The position numbers were made by a program, and so were the translations under genes. A stretch of DNA of 64,000 nt from assembly GCA_963556495.2 (NCBI GenBank), contig OY747707.1, forward strand, positions 5,019,001 to 5,083,000, given 5' to 3'. Below are positions 11,290-22,225 of the stretch, one piece after another. The stretch is from Valencia hispanica (Eukaryota > Chordata > Actinopteri > Cyprinodontiformes > Valenciidae). How positions within the stretch are numbered: the stretch's first letter is position 1; each line of letters begins with the position of its first letter. Under the pieces are notes generated by a model. It had not been told where the DNA came from and did no database searches. It was given only the letters and a program-made list of their open reading frames with translations.

Positions 11290-12365
11290 GACTTAGGGCG
11301 GGTGAACGACCTGAACTTGTAGTTTAACACATTTGACTGCCGCAACTCCCCACATCTTTGAGGACTGCCTACTTTTTTTCTCAGGACTTCACACCTCTCA
11401 GCTCCAAACCGTGAAATTGAAACCAAGGTCCGCACTGAACAGGCGTTTCTGGCATACCATTACACCCCTACTTAACATGTATATTGCTTGAAGCAGATTA
11501 ACGATCTACTGAATATGAGGGGGCTTCACAATCTTTGTGTCCACCTGTAATGTATTGTTACTGTCATACTATACTTTCAAGGCACATATAGCTATAATTC
11601 ATCAGAATTAAGGATTCCTAGATTTTCTGAGTTGTATTTTGTGGCAAACACCTAAAGTTGGACAGAAGAAATCAAATTACTGAGAAGGTGAGTTCTGAAG
11701 GTTCAGGAACTACCTTACAGGAAATCTCAGTTTTATAGTCCAGATCAGCAGTTTCTGCAGAACTCCACATGAACAGGTGCATCCACTCTCTCCAAAAACA
11801 CTTGCCAGTGGGAGGATTTAGGAGCACAAAAAAAAGGGAAGTCCTGAAATATTCTTCCTCCGTCCAAAAGGGAAACTTGGCTGGAAGCAGAGGAAGTCAT
11901 AATTCTGGCTCGGTTCACTCGTTCCTGGTTGCAGGATCGGGTTTGGCACTGTTTTCTGGAACCTGGAAGTATTCGTATCATCTTGCATCAAAACTTCCTG
12001 TTCAGATTGACTTAGTCAATGCAGTCATCTTAATTAAGGATTTAGTATTAACAGCCTGTTTCCATGGAAACTAGCAGCTCTGCAGCCCGGCACATTATAC
12101 ACCGGTGCACGGTGTAGTCTGACTGCTTTCCCTCAGAGCCAGCACCTCGTCTGTTGGATCACACCTCACGGGCTTCACTCCACTTCTAATCACTGCAGAC
12201 CGGACACAGCATGTAAGCGCTGCTTATGTTCTGACCAGGTTTCCTGCCATGATTTGGTCCTTGCCCGACGCGCTCAAAGCCCAACCCTGCTCATTTTTCC
12301 TCCTTCATCAACTCTGAGAATAACATGTTCGCAGATGCATCTGTGAACATGCAGATGACACAGTG
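11290..12365. other. Intergenic, nothing recognised
   Basis: No domain, RNA gene or repeat end recognised. Overlapping frames on both strands at 11745-12074 share no features of a real gene. Confidence 0.45.
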
Positions 12366-12912
12366 GCTGCGTTTACATGTGCAAAATGTCTTTAATCGGA
12401 TCATAGTTCGGATTAGAATTTGACTGTGTACATGGGCCCTGAAAAAATTAATCCGATTATAACGAGCGTTTACATTCGCCACACGTTCGATCTGAATAAA
12501 TCCTTTTGACGTGCGCAGAACGATCTAAAATACCGGAAACGGCCGTAGAAGAAGAAGTAGCAGACTTCCGCTGTAAACAAACATGGCTGCGAGTGTTTAA
12601 AATGGAGCGATACGATGTTCATCGTAGCGTGCTTTTATTTTTTCTGGTCACGGTTTGACATCTACAAGCCTTTATTGTTTGTACACAGTCAAATTCTAAT
12701 CCGAATCCTTTTATTGTTTTACGCCAACGTAAGGTACGGCTATGCATGACGTACCAGACATGCGCAGTAATGACCGACATTCGGAATAAGTGTTTTTACA
12801 TGAACAGCGATCGGATTAACAACCGACATAACCCAGCCGTCTCAATCGGAATTAAATCTCAATACGAATGAGTGTGATCGGATCAGAGTATTCAGAATGG
12901 CGTGTTTACATT
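12366..12912. repeat. MITE with GCGTTTACAT ends
   Basis: The left end GGCTGCGTTTACATGTGCAA and the reverse complement of the right end (AATGTAAACACGCCATTCTG) share the GTTTACAT core. The interior contains many forms of the CGGATTAGA/TCCGATTA motif on both strands (ATCGGATCATAGTTCGGATT at 12395; TCCGATTATAAC at 12452; ATTCTAATCCGAATCC at 12690; AGCGATCGGATTAAC at 12806). This is the pattern of a non-autonomous DNA transposon. No coding capacity; superfamily not assigned. Confidence 0.6.
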
Positions 12913-13400
12913 AAGCATTGTCACTAAATACAAATACTTGGGAACTGCCATCAAAATTGGTTGAACTTTCATCAAAATGTATCCCAGATTACTAAAAAAA
13001 GGTGGTTGTATTTCTTGTGGAGATTGAACAGCTTCGATGTGGTCAAAACACTGTTTGTTTAATTTTATAGACACATAATTGAATCAGTGCTGTCCTTTTG
13101 TTTGATTTCATACTATGGGAACTTGTCAGTATAACACAAAAATCGCATGAACAGAATTGTGTCGGAAGCCAGTAAAATTACTGGCCAACAACAAATGGCC
13201 CTTATGAGTATTTATCAGAAACAGGTTCTAAAGAAGGCTCTCTCTCGGTTCTGGCCTGCTCTAACCACCCTGTGGGGACCCAGTTTGATCTTCTCCCATC
13301 AGGTAGGCGATCCAGGCTCCCAAAAATTAAGAGCAACAGATTTAACTTTTCCTTTGTGCCCTTTGCTGTTTAACATGCTGAATTTGCACAGTTGCTGAAA
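12913..13400 (+). mobile_element. LINE C-terminal remnant
   Basis: Translation across frameshifts gives YKYLGTAI, then NRIVSEASKITGQQQMAL.SIYQKQVLKKA, then CALCCLTC. This follows the order of the region after the RT domain in a fish LINE (YLGT..., NRIV..SKI.G..Q, IY..QV.KKA, LLPSGRRYR..., FVP.A...LN). Several stops and frameshifts are present. Confidence 0.55.
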
Positions 13401-13559
13401 GATTCAGCTGTTAGATTTGTTTCATGAAATTGGTAGTGATCTGCTTGATTGTTTGCTATTTAGAGAATCAGCGTTAATGGGGTACACAAACATGTTATGT
13501 TCCAGTGGAAGGAATGTGTGGGTTTGTTTGTCTGTAAGGCCAGGATAGGCTGAAAGGCT

Positions 13560-14284
13560 GCAGGAACGTAGGCTTGCTACAAGGAGCTTCCAATGGCAAG
13601 TGACGAGTCCTACACAATACGTTTTTTTTCTGATAATTATGTTTAATTATAATGACAGAGAAACGGGCTCTGATAATGCATCGCTAATGTTAGCAATGAC
13701 GACTAGCCGTTTTTATTTCCCCAAACAATTCCTTACCTTTGTTCGACTGTCATGAATATTTGAAATGTCCATTTACATGAAGTACAAGTTAGCCAAACAT
13801 GGATGAATCTTACCTGTTCAGGAGAAAATTAGCAACGTTGGCGTCTGTCTTCAAATTTTTCTGTTTTCACCCGTCTCCATCTTGTAAAGGCATCTCCTGA
13901 ACAAATCCTTGTTTTATTTCAGATTTTGTCACGACCTATTTCTGAATGATAACGAGGTCTTTTAGGTGTAGTAACGTTAGACATCTTTTATCCGAAACAC
14001 TTTTGTAGCTGCAGCTGTAGTAATTAGAGCAGAGCTGGCAAACCAAAACACTACTGACTTGGTGATTGGTAGATAGGTGGAGGGCGGAGCTTCAGGCCAA
14101 AACACAAGATGACATCATCAGGTGAGGGCTGCAACTTCACTTTTTAAATGACAATATCCTGGCTGTACTACTGTTGTCAGTGCTATAAGCATTGGAAAAG
14201 AAAATGATTTCTTAATGTCTAGTGACATATGAGGGCCATTTTATAATTAATTGAAATACATTTCTTACATACAGCTACTTTAAT
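13560..14284. repeat. MITE sharing its end with the 9.2-kb element
   Basis: The right end CATTTCTTACATACAGCTACTTTAAT is, in reverse complement, TTAAAGTAGCTGTATGTAAG, very similar to the left end of the element at 9.2 kb. The interior includes non-coding GC-balanced sequence (AGGTGGAGGGCGGAGCTTCA near 14077). The left boundary is a guess. Confidence 0.4.
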
Positions 14285-14603
14285 AGTTTAAATAACAAAT
14301 ATACCTTAATATGCTTTAATACACACAGTGTATTAATGCATTAGCACTAGCAGAAGCTAACATCTACAGTTTTCCATATCTATGCTCTTGGAGGTAAAGC
14401 CAAACCAGCCCATAGCATGTCATGCAGCATTGCTCCTAGGTATTCAAGCTTCTCAATTTACTTTTCATTTAGAATATTTTGGATTAACTGTAAAAAAACA
14501 ACAAAAAAACTCTGCAAATTGGTGGAGTTACGTTCCACTGTAAAATCCACAATTACTGAACCACGAAAAGGCGGGGATGCAATGTACTCATAATAACCTA
14601 TGA

Positions 14604-14960
14604 CTGTGGTCCCCAACCTTTTTTTTTTTCTTTTTGCCACGGACCGGTTTAATTTCAGTCAATATTCTCATGGGCTGGCGGATAAATGCAAGAAAAAAAT
14701 AAGATACAACTAGGATAAAAAAAAAAACGGGGTTATTTTAAAATATAATAAATGTAAATCCAATGTGTGCTTGTAACTTTATTAGTAGCATCCTCGTATC
14801 ATCGCACCATCAACATAACATGAAAGATATTCTATCTGCCATCTAACCCGCTCTGGTCCCTATGGTAACATTTAAATATACCACAAAAAGAAATATAAAG
14901 TGCATGAAAATTACAACTAACCACAATGCTGAATCAGTAGGAGCCCAGTGGCTGTTTCTC
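14604..14960. mobile_element. hAT-like (Charlie-type) transposon end
   Basis: The start GTGGTCCCCAACCTTTTTTT, followed by GCCACGGACCGGTTTAAT, is the characteristic terminus of a widespread vertebrate hAT element. The interior is A-rich and non-coding and the right end is not visible. Confidence 0.55.
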
Positions 14961-15958
14961 TGTAACGAGACAGTTCGTCTGTGGCAGTTTTAAAGGTTTC
15001 ATTGCCTTATTAGAAATTCGGTTGCCACATATTAAGCAGAGCAGTGGCTCAGTGCGTGGAAATCGCCTGCCGTGATAAATCCATATTATAAGTATGACTC
15101 CTGTATTGTCTATTAAATGTACCTTTCTTTTTCTTGGAAGTCGTAGGCTCTTCCTTTGTCTCCTCTGACCTTTTCCTTTTCTTTAATGTACTTTTCAGAG
15201 ACCTGTTTTTTGTTTTATTTTACAATTTTGCTTGTGGGTTTGTTTTTAGCGGTGACGTAATCATGTGACCAACTCAAGCGTCTTGGCAGAGTGAGTGAGT
15301 GAGTTATAGCTGTAGATGTAATGAAGGGAATCTGGTCATTTTTCCAAAAAAAGCATAGTTTAGGCTCAGATGATAAATAAAAATAAAAAAGTAATTTAAA
15401 TGATTTATCTGCAGACTGGTACAGGTCCGGGGCCCAGGGGTTTCTGTGGAGAGTTGTACCAGGTTCTGTTTCCTCCAGTAAGTCCAGAAACATTGAGTTT
15501 GGGTTACTGCAAGTTGATTTTAGAGTTTATGCTGAGCTTTAATGTAACACACTTCAAAATTATATCCAACAGTTTATTTCATAAAAATCCTTAAAAAAAA
15601 ACAAACAAATTTCACAGTTGTTAAAAATAATTTCGTTTTATGGGCCTAGTTCAGGTTCTGTGTCACATCTTATTGCAAGATCTTAATTTATTTGTGTTGA
15701 TAAATGTTTGCCTTCAGCTGAGATGAACTTTGACCCCTCAGCTGTATCTGGGTATTCTCGGGCAGCAGACTGAGGTTGAGGTTTGCGTTCTGAATAATCA
15801 ACATTGACCCCGAGTGACCGCAGCGAAAAGCAGGGCAGAACAATGGCAAACGAAACTGTTTAAAGTGGAAGTTCCTGTTTCTCTGCTGTTCTCGAGTTAA
15901 AGAGCGTGCAAGGCTGCCCGCTGGGTGTGTGCGCGTCTCAAAGTTGGGAAACAGGGTT
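14961..15958. other. Intergenic, nothing recognised
   Basis: AT-rich sequence without recognised genes or element ends. Two overlapping antisense frames at 15688-16097 are proline-rich only because they run through the G tract at 15959. Confidence 0.45.
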
Positions 15959-16008
15959 CGGGGGGGTGGGGTGGGGGGGGGGGGGGGTGGAAGGGGTTGG
16001 GGGGTTGG
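15959..16008 (+). repeat. G-rich tract with G-quadruplex potential
   Basis: About 50 bases are almost pure G and T, with runs of 6, 4 and 15 Gs followed by GGGG and GGGGGG blocks separated by T, GGAA or TT. At least four runs of three or more Gs with short loops meet the usual pattern for an intramolecular G-quadruplex on the plus strand. No gene is seen next to it. Confidence 0.8.
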
Positions 16009-16630
16009 ACGCTGAAGACCCAATCTCTGGAGAATGCAGGAAACTGAAGAGCAAAGGAAGGAAATGGTCGCAGACGCAGATTTTTGTGGGATTGCACCAG
16101 ACTCTGCTCCGACGGGTTGTTACTTAAAAGACAGAGAAAACAAATCCGACTCAGTTAATGCATGTGGCAGACAGTATCAGTCCTAAGAATATAAAAAAAG
16201 GGAAGGTGAAGATTGACGAAGGAGGGTTTAATGGCTGCTATCTGGAAGGCAATGAGTGTCATGAGTTTAACATAAACTTCCTCAAGGTATGACCCGAGGT
16301 CAAGAAAAAGGAGGAAACAAATAACTGGGAGAAATGTATTAATTCTTAGTGCCTAATGGGCTGAAAAGTTCATTTATTAAAGTGTTGTTCAATGTCAAAG
16401 AACTGCGACTGGAGAGTCTCAATCTGAAGGAGATAAGGAAGAATTAAAGCCTAAAAACATCCAGCTCCTATCGGAGTGTCCACCTTTGTGCTTTCAGCTC
16501 TTTTCACGCATTCAGGAGGAAAAATAAAAACAGTTCAGCCCCAACCTCCCCACAGGCTGCGAGATTAATTTCCTAGAATCGGTTTGAGTGTGTGTGAATC
16601 CACGCCCCTGTTTCTCCCTCGATCAATCAG

Positions 16631-16714
16631 AACATGAAGTCTGCCTGCTGACACCTCCCAAAATGTAGCTCAACATCTACATTTTTGGAGGTGTCAGCAG
16701 GCAGACTTCATGTT
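16631..16714. repeat. Near-perfect 38-bp inverted repeat with 8-base loop
   Basis: The left arm 16631-16668 and the right arm 16677-16714 are reverse complements over 38 bases with one mismatch (CCTCCCAAAA against CCTCCAAAAA read on the same strand). The loop is CTCAACAT. The arms begin AACATGAAGTCTGCCTGCTG and are of mixed base composition, not a simple repeat. The pairing stops sharply at both outer ends. A transcript from either strand would fold into a hairpin of the size of a microRNA precursor, but it is more perfectly paired than a typical conserved one. A recent inverted duplication or hairpin siRNA source are alternatives. Confidence 0.9.
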
Positions 16715-17247
16715 CCCCTGGAGCCAGAACTTGGACTGAGCTAATCAAGTGGTTGCCGGGTGTGATCAAGTATAGCACGATAAAATATTTGCAAATACAG
16801 AATTAAATACATGAAGCAGCTCAATAATCACGAAAAGTACGCCAAAGTTAAAGCTTGGCAAGGCGGTTTCTAATCACAACTTTCAGAATTATTTTCCTTT
16901 TCTTGTCGGGTTACAACCAGATATGTCAAGGAATTCTATTCACTTATTATGTAGTGCAAAGTGCATGGATGAGAATTTGGGCATGTATTTATATGCAAGC
17001 TTTGTTTGCTGTTATTTCAAAGAAAATGTTTTTTTTGTTAGTTTTTTTTGGTTATAAAAGAAAAATGACATAATTACAAATATGTCATGATTTCCCTGTT
17101 TCTCATGTTTCCTGCCTTAACAGACCAAGGCGCCATGGGGGATTTAGCTGGGGGGGGACGCAACTTATTCTGGGGGGTAACCAGTTTTACGTCCAGTTGG
17201 CGATATGTTACCTTTTTTTTTGACAACCTTTGTATGTACATATCCAG
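16715..17247. other. Intergenic, nothing recognised
   Basis: AT-rich at first, with a short hydrophobic frame at 16855-17073 in T-rich DNA that I do not regard as a gene. Bases 17130-17200 contain G runs. Confidence 0.4.
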
Positions 17248-17252
17248 ATTAT

Positions 17253-18038
17253 TGTCACGTTTGGTTTACTTAAAGAGATACTCTAATTACAAGCAGCAAA
17301 CCCAGACGACAGGAGATTAGTTCTTTTAAAGGTTTATTTGGAACTAATGCAGGAAACGAGTGAAAGCCAAGGAGATTGTGCCGCATGGAGGGAATCCGGG
17401 AAACGGGAACTGAAGGGGAACAGGTAGGTGATTAATTTAAGGTAATGAAAATTAAACAGGAAAGGACTAGGGTGGTGGATGAGGTCTTACTTGGTTGTCG
17501 GCTTCGTGAGGACTCGAAGGAGGTATGCTGGAAACGCGAACTGAGTCCGGCTGGGGAGTGGGTGGTTTGTATTGAAGCGTCTTTTGCTCTTGCAGGTGGA
17601 GGCGTTGGAGGGCGGACAGGCAGGCGTCTGAGAGCAGTGGTGTCCAGGTGAGTACCTTGTGTGATTTCATGTGGAGAGGAATGGAGACTGACCAGGGAGG
17701 AATCCGGAGTTCGCTGGAAGGAATCTTTGTCGAGGAGAAAATCCAGAACTGTATCAATGAAGGAGATCAAGAGAGGTAAATAGCTTTAAGCATAAGTTTT
17801 TCTAGAGAGATTCTTAACAAGAGGTTCAAAAGACAAGATCTGGCCTGTGTACCAAGCATAGAGCGAGAACCATCTGGCGTCAATCTCCAGGATCCCCTCC
17901 GCCTTAAGACAGGTAAAGGTCACGAGGTCTGATGGAGAGCACCTGCTGCAGAACCTGCCAGTCACGGCCACTGCAGAAACAAGGTAGGAAACAAACAGAC
18001 ATCCCACTCACCCAGCACATAGTTCCAGAGACCTAACA
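17253..18038 (-). mobile_element. Solo LTR, 786 bp, with 5-bp target duplication
   Basis: The segment starts TGTCACGTTTGG and ends AGACCTAACA, so its termini are TG...CA; in reverse complement it begins TGTTAGGTCTCTGGAACTAT. It is flanked by an exact direct repeat ATTAT at 17248-17252 and 18039-18043. No internal retrotransposon sequence adjoins it, so it is what remains after recombination between two LTRs. The minus orientation is a guess. Superfamily (probably Gypsy-like) is not determined. Confidence 0.8.
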
Positions 18039-18043
18039 ATTAT

Positions 18044-18865
18044 GCATCATCTAAAGGCTGTGATTCTTTCAGGAGCGGGCTGGCCAGAGGGAGGTTCAGG
18101 AGTTTTCCCAAACGGCCGGTCTGTTCTACGCCGGTGGCCGGAACGTTTGTTTTTGTACTCCAAAAGCAGTTGCAGCTCTGCCACTGTCTTGATCCTGCTT
18201 TGTGTCTGGTTGTGTACGTGAGTGAGGGATCTTCATTTATAAAAGATATTTGTAAGCGCTACTGGTGCTGCTTCATCTGCAGCTGATCAGCACCATCGCT
18301 GCTGCACTCAATTCTACAAAGTTTGGCCATAATCTGGAATCTTGTCAACTATTCTGATATTGTTTGCTAGCTGCTACTAGACGTCAGTAGCTCTCTTCTG
18401 CTCTGAAAGGAGGTTCGCCTAACCTTGCAGGGCCTCCAAATATGGGTTGCCTCGGTGCCAGAAAGTAAGAGATATTCATATTAATACTAATAATTTTCTC
18501 ATCCACAACCCACCCGAAGTGAAGAAACTTCCAAGCTCCCGAGCTGAATTTCAACACCAGCTGATCTATGCCAAACAATGATACAATCATAACTGTAGAC
18601 ACAGTTGACGGTTTTGGTAAAGAACTCAGAAAGCAAATAATAGGCAACTTACCGTTCGAAGCCAGATATCAAAACCAAGGAAAGAGCGTCTTTTTACATC
18701 CACAACGGTCCAGTTAATGTCCTCCAGTAAAATAGATAGTCCATAACACGTCTTATGTTCAAAACCCAACATCATCTGCCGCTCAAAACTTTGATAATTC
18801 CCTTCCTTGTGTGGATTTCTCACAAAGTTTTAATCAGAACTACCGTCAGCATGCAAATTAGCCTA
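18044..18865. other. Intergenic, nothing recognised
   Basis: No domain or repeat end that I can name. Antisense frames at 18384-18823 have no recognised features. Confidence 0.4.
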
Positions 18866-19267
18866 CACTGTAAAAATAAAATCTTTAATAAACGGTAAAT
18901 TACTGGCAGCTACGGCTGCCAAACAAATACTGTAAAATTAAGGTAAAATACTGTAATTCAAGTAACGTGCAAAAACAATTAATTTACAGTAAATTCCTGT
19001 CAGGTTTTTAGATGAAATAGTGTTATTTTACAGTTTTACCCTGTGTTATCATGGTCAAACACTGAAAATGTAAGAAAAATGTAAAAAAATAAATAAATGA
19101 CAATAGCATTAATTTACTGATTGTTTACTGTAAAATTACCGTCAAACACTTTACAAATACTGCCTATGATTATATTTCTACAGGAAAATAGCTTCATTTC
19201 ACAGATTGTTTACTTTGAAATTACTGTCAAACACCTCACAGTTAGTGAAGATACCTACATTTCTATA

Positions 19268-20945
19268 AGGCAAGGCAAGGCAATTTTATTTGTATAGCCC
19301 ACTTTCAACAGCAGGGTAATTCAAGGTGCTTTACATGATTTGGTGATAAAAAAAACACATAAAAGAAACACACATTACACATGATACACAATATAGTAAG
19401 AGAAAGATAAAAAAAGCAAGAGAGCATGAACACATTTCATACATATAACATCAAGCATTTACTCGAAGGCAATTCTAAACAGATGAGTTTTTAGTCTCGA
19501 TTTAAAGCAGTTCAGAGTTTCAGCAACTCTACACTCGTCAGGAAGTCTGTTCCAGATAAGGGGAGCATAGAAACTGAAAGCTGCTTCTCCATGTTTAGTT
19601 CTGAGTCTAGGGATGTTTAGTAGGCTAGAGTTGGAGGACCTGAGTGGTCTTGGTGGTTGGTACTGTGACAACAGGTCTTCAACATACTCTGGTGCAAAGC
19701 CATGTAATGATTTATAAACTAGTTAAAGTATTTAGAAGTCTATTCTCTGAGCTACAGGGAGCCAGTGTAAGGACTTTAGAACTGGGGTGATGTGCTCTAC
19801 TTTCCTGGTTCTAGTGAGGAACATGAGCAGCAGCGTTCTGGATCAGCTGCAGCTGTCTGATTGACTTTTTAGGCAGACCTGTGAAGACGCTGTTGCAGTA
19901 AGCAATCCGACTAAAGATAAACGCATGGATGAGTTTTTCTAGGTCCTGTTGTGACATCAGTCCTTTAATCCTAGAAATGTTCTTCAGGTGATAGAAGGCT
20001 GACCTTGTTATTGACCTTTATGTGACCCTGGAGGTTCAGGTCTGAGTCCATTACTACACCTAGGTTACGAACCTGATCAGTAGTTTCTAGCTGTATTAAC
20101 TGAAGCTGTGTGCTGACTCTTGATCGTCCTCCTTGGGTCCAAAACTAATCACTTCAGTTTTGTTTCTATTTAGCTGGAGAAAGTTATGACACATCCAACC
20201 ATTTTTTTTGGTCAATGCATTGATTTAGGGTTTGAATGGGTTCAGAGTCACCTGGTGACATTGTAATGTAGAGCTGAGTGTCATCCGCGTAGTTATGGTA
20301 GCTAATGTTATTGGTTGCTATAATCTTGCCTAGTGGGAGCATGTAGATATTAAATAAGAGGGACACCAGGATGGAGCCCTGGGGCACCCTACATGTGATT
20401 TCTGTTGTTCTGATGAAAAGTTTCCTGTTGAAACATAAAAGTCCCTGTTCTTTAGGTAAGACTCAAACCAGCCAAGTACTGTACCAGAGAGTCAGACCCA
20501 GCTCTCCAGTCGTTTCAATAATATATCATGATCAACAGTGTCAAATGCTGCACTGAGGTCCAACAGAATCAGCACTGTGGTTCTTCCACAGTCTGTATTT
20601 ATGCGGATGTCATTGAATACTTTCACGAGGGCAGTCTCGGTGCTGTGGTGAGCATGGAAACCAGACTGAAAAACATCAAAACGGTTTGTCATTGTTATGA
20701 AACTATTTAACTGCTGAAACAGCTTTTTCAATAATCTTACTGATGAATGGGAGATTAGAGATTGGCCTGTAGTTCTGCATTAACGTCGTGTCTAGATTTT
20801 TCTTCTTTAGTAGTGGTTTAATAACTGCTGTTTTTAAAGCCTGAGGGAAGACACCTGATAATAGGGATGAGTTCACTATTTGAACAAGATCAGACCCAAT
20901 AACAGGAAGAACTTTAGACCAGACGATGATGAGAGTCCATGTTAC
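19268..20945 (-). mobile_element. L2/Maui-like LINE with broken RT
   Basis: On the minus strand the order is: 20703-20951, the RT N-terminal part (LKTAVIKPLLKKKNLD, then NYRPISNLPFISKIIEKAV); 20492-20731, motif A ([19 protein letters not shown]); 20184-20387, 'LVSLLFNIYMLPLGKI' and the catalytic YADDTQLYITM; 19459-19671, the C-terminal 'EAAFSFYAPLIWNRLPDECR'. It ends with the 3' tail at 19268 (reverse complement TATACAAATAAAATTGCCTT, then GCCTTGCC). Each piece is in a different frame or interrupted by stops, and the 5' end is truncated, the usual state of a dead LINE copy. Confidence 0.85.
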
Positions 20946-21163
20946 TCTCACCGAGCTACATTATATTACTTATCAAATAACTTTTAAAAAATATGTCCGT
21001 TTTACAAGGAGGGCCATCATAACTTACCTTCCTTTTCACAGCTTCCAGACACCCGTTCACTCTGTCTGGCTCAACAACCTTTTGCAGAAGATATTTTCAA
21101 AATAACCGCGTGCACAGCTGTCATTGGTCAGCTCTCTGAGTGACAGCCTCGCCCCCTGCTTCT

Positions 21164-22075
21164 TTAAAGTGTAACTGAACCCCCTGAAAAATCATAACCC
21201 CGCCCCCAGACAACATTTGAAAAATTCTACAAAGTGGGCGGTGCCAGGAAGAACGGAGGGGCGTGGCCAAGTGTGGGGGAAAATCGGAGGGGGGAACGTG
21301 GGGGTGTGTTCAGGAGGGCAATGACAGCTCGCTTACGGTAATACTGAAACATGGACTGTGACCGTTGGCAGTTTTGCGACTGATCGATCTGATCAACATT
21401 CATCTGTTTTGAACGTTAGCCTATGTTAGCATCACCATTCAGAGACCGGACTCATCCTGTCTCCCTCTGCCTCAGCATCACCGAGCTCGGGCGGCACTGG
21501 CTCGGCGCCCTGAGCCAGGGGATCTCCTCCACCGATATCGGAGATAGAGGGGTAGAAGGAGGCTTTATGGAGCTCAGCGGCCGCGAGCCGTATCAATTAG
21601 ACCGCTGGCTCGGGGCGCTGAGTCAGCGCTGCCCGAGGCTGGCGCTGCTGCTGAGGGAGAGAGAGACAGGATGGGTCCAGTCCCGTAGGGTAATGTTCAA
21701 AACAGTATGTTAGCTAACTAAGTGCTAATGTGATAATAATGGTAACCTGAAAAAACCAATCCAACTCCAAACTTGCCACGGGTCCGGCCCGGTATGTTTT
21801 ATACCCAAACCCACGGGGCGTGTCTGTGAGACCATGGCTGCTGTGACACAGTCAATGCCTGTGACGTAAAGATGTACCGCTCTCCACCAATCACAAAATT
21901 CAAATGCAGTAGCCACCGTTCAACCCTACGTTTTTAGACCAAAAGGTGTAGAATTAGACAAGTTTACACCAAAATGTAAGAAAATCCCCAGAAACTGAAA
22001 GACTGCATTGGTAAAGACCCATTTATACAGTTTAGAAGCAAAAAAAAAGTTGTTTTGGGGTTTAGTTACTTTTTA
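21164..22075. mobile_element. Inverted-repeat element with GTAACTGAACCCC ends
   Basis: The left end CTTTAAAGTGTAACTGAACCCC and the reverse complement of the right end (TTTAAAAAGTAACTAAACCCC) match over about 20 bases. The interior is GC-rich at 21480-21680, where a 96-codon frame (21423-21713) has no recognised domain but contains the near-repeated phrases WLGALSQG and WLGALSQR. This looks like a DNA transposon, possibly with decayed coding sequence. Superfamily is not assigned. Confidence 0.45.
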
Positions 22076-22143
22076 AACACAAATGCACGAGCTGCACGGA
22101 GTTTTTACTGCCGCAGTTTGAGTTACACGCCTAATCCAAGAAA

Positions 22144-22225
22144 ATGGTTCTTGCTTGTGTAGTAAATGGTTGTGAAAACAAGCCAAAGACATACAGCAAC
22201 ACGATGTTTCACAGAATTCTGTTTG
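22144..22225 (+). pseudogene. THAP-domain N-terminus cut by a LINE
   Basis: From an ATG at 22144 in a good context (AAAATGG) the frame reads MVLACVVNGCENKPKTYSNT followed by MFHRI. This is the start of a C2CH THAP zinc-binding DNA-binding domain: methionine, then C-x4-C (CVVNGC), then the conserved F-H-R-x-P region. After codon 27 the frame runs into the 3' end of a minus-strand LINE at about 22226, so the rest of the domain, including the second C-x2-H pair, is missing. It could be the first exon of a host THAP gene or of a THAP-containing transposon; the surrounding transposon context favours the latter. Confidence 0.6.

Noticed and set aside
15688..16097. Proline-rich antisense frames
   Set aside because: The proline runs come only from reading the G tract backwards; two frames are open at once, which points to composition.
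21423..21713. GC-rich 96-codon frame as a host gene
   Set aside because: It lies inside inverted-repeat ends, has an internal near-duplication (WLGALSQ) and no known domain; it is more likely decayed transposon sequence.
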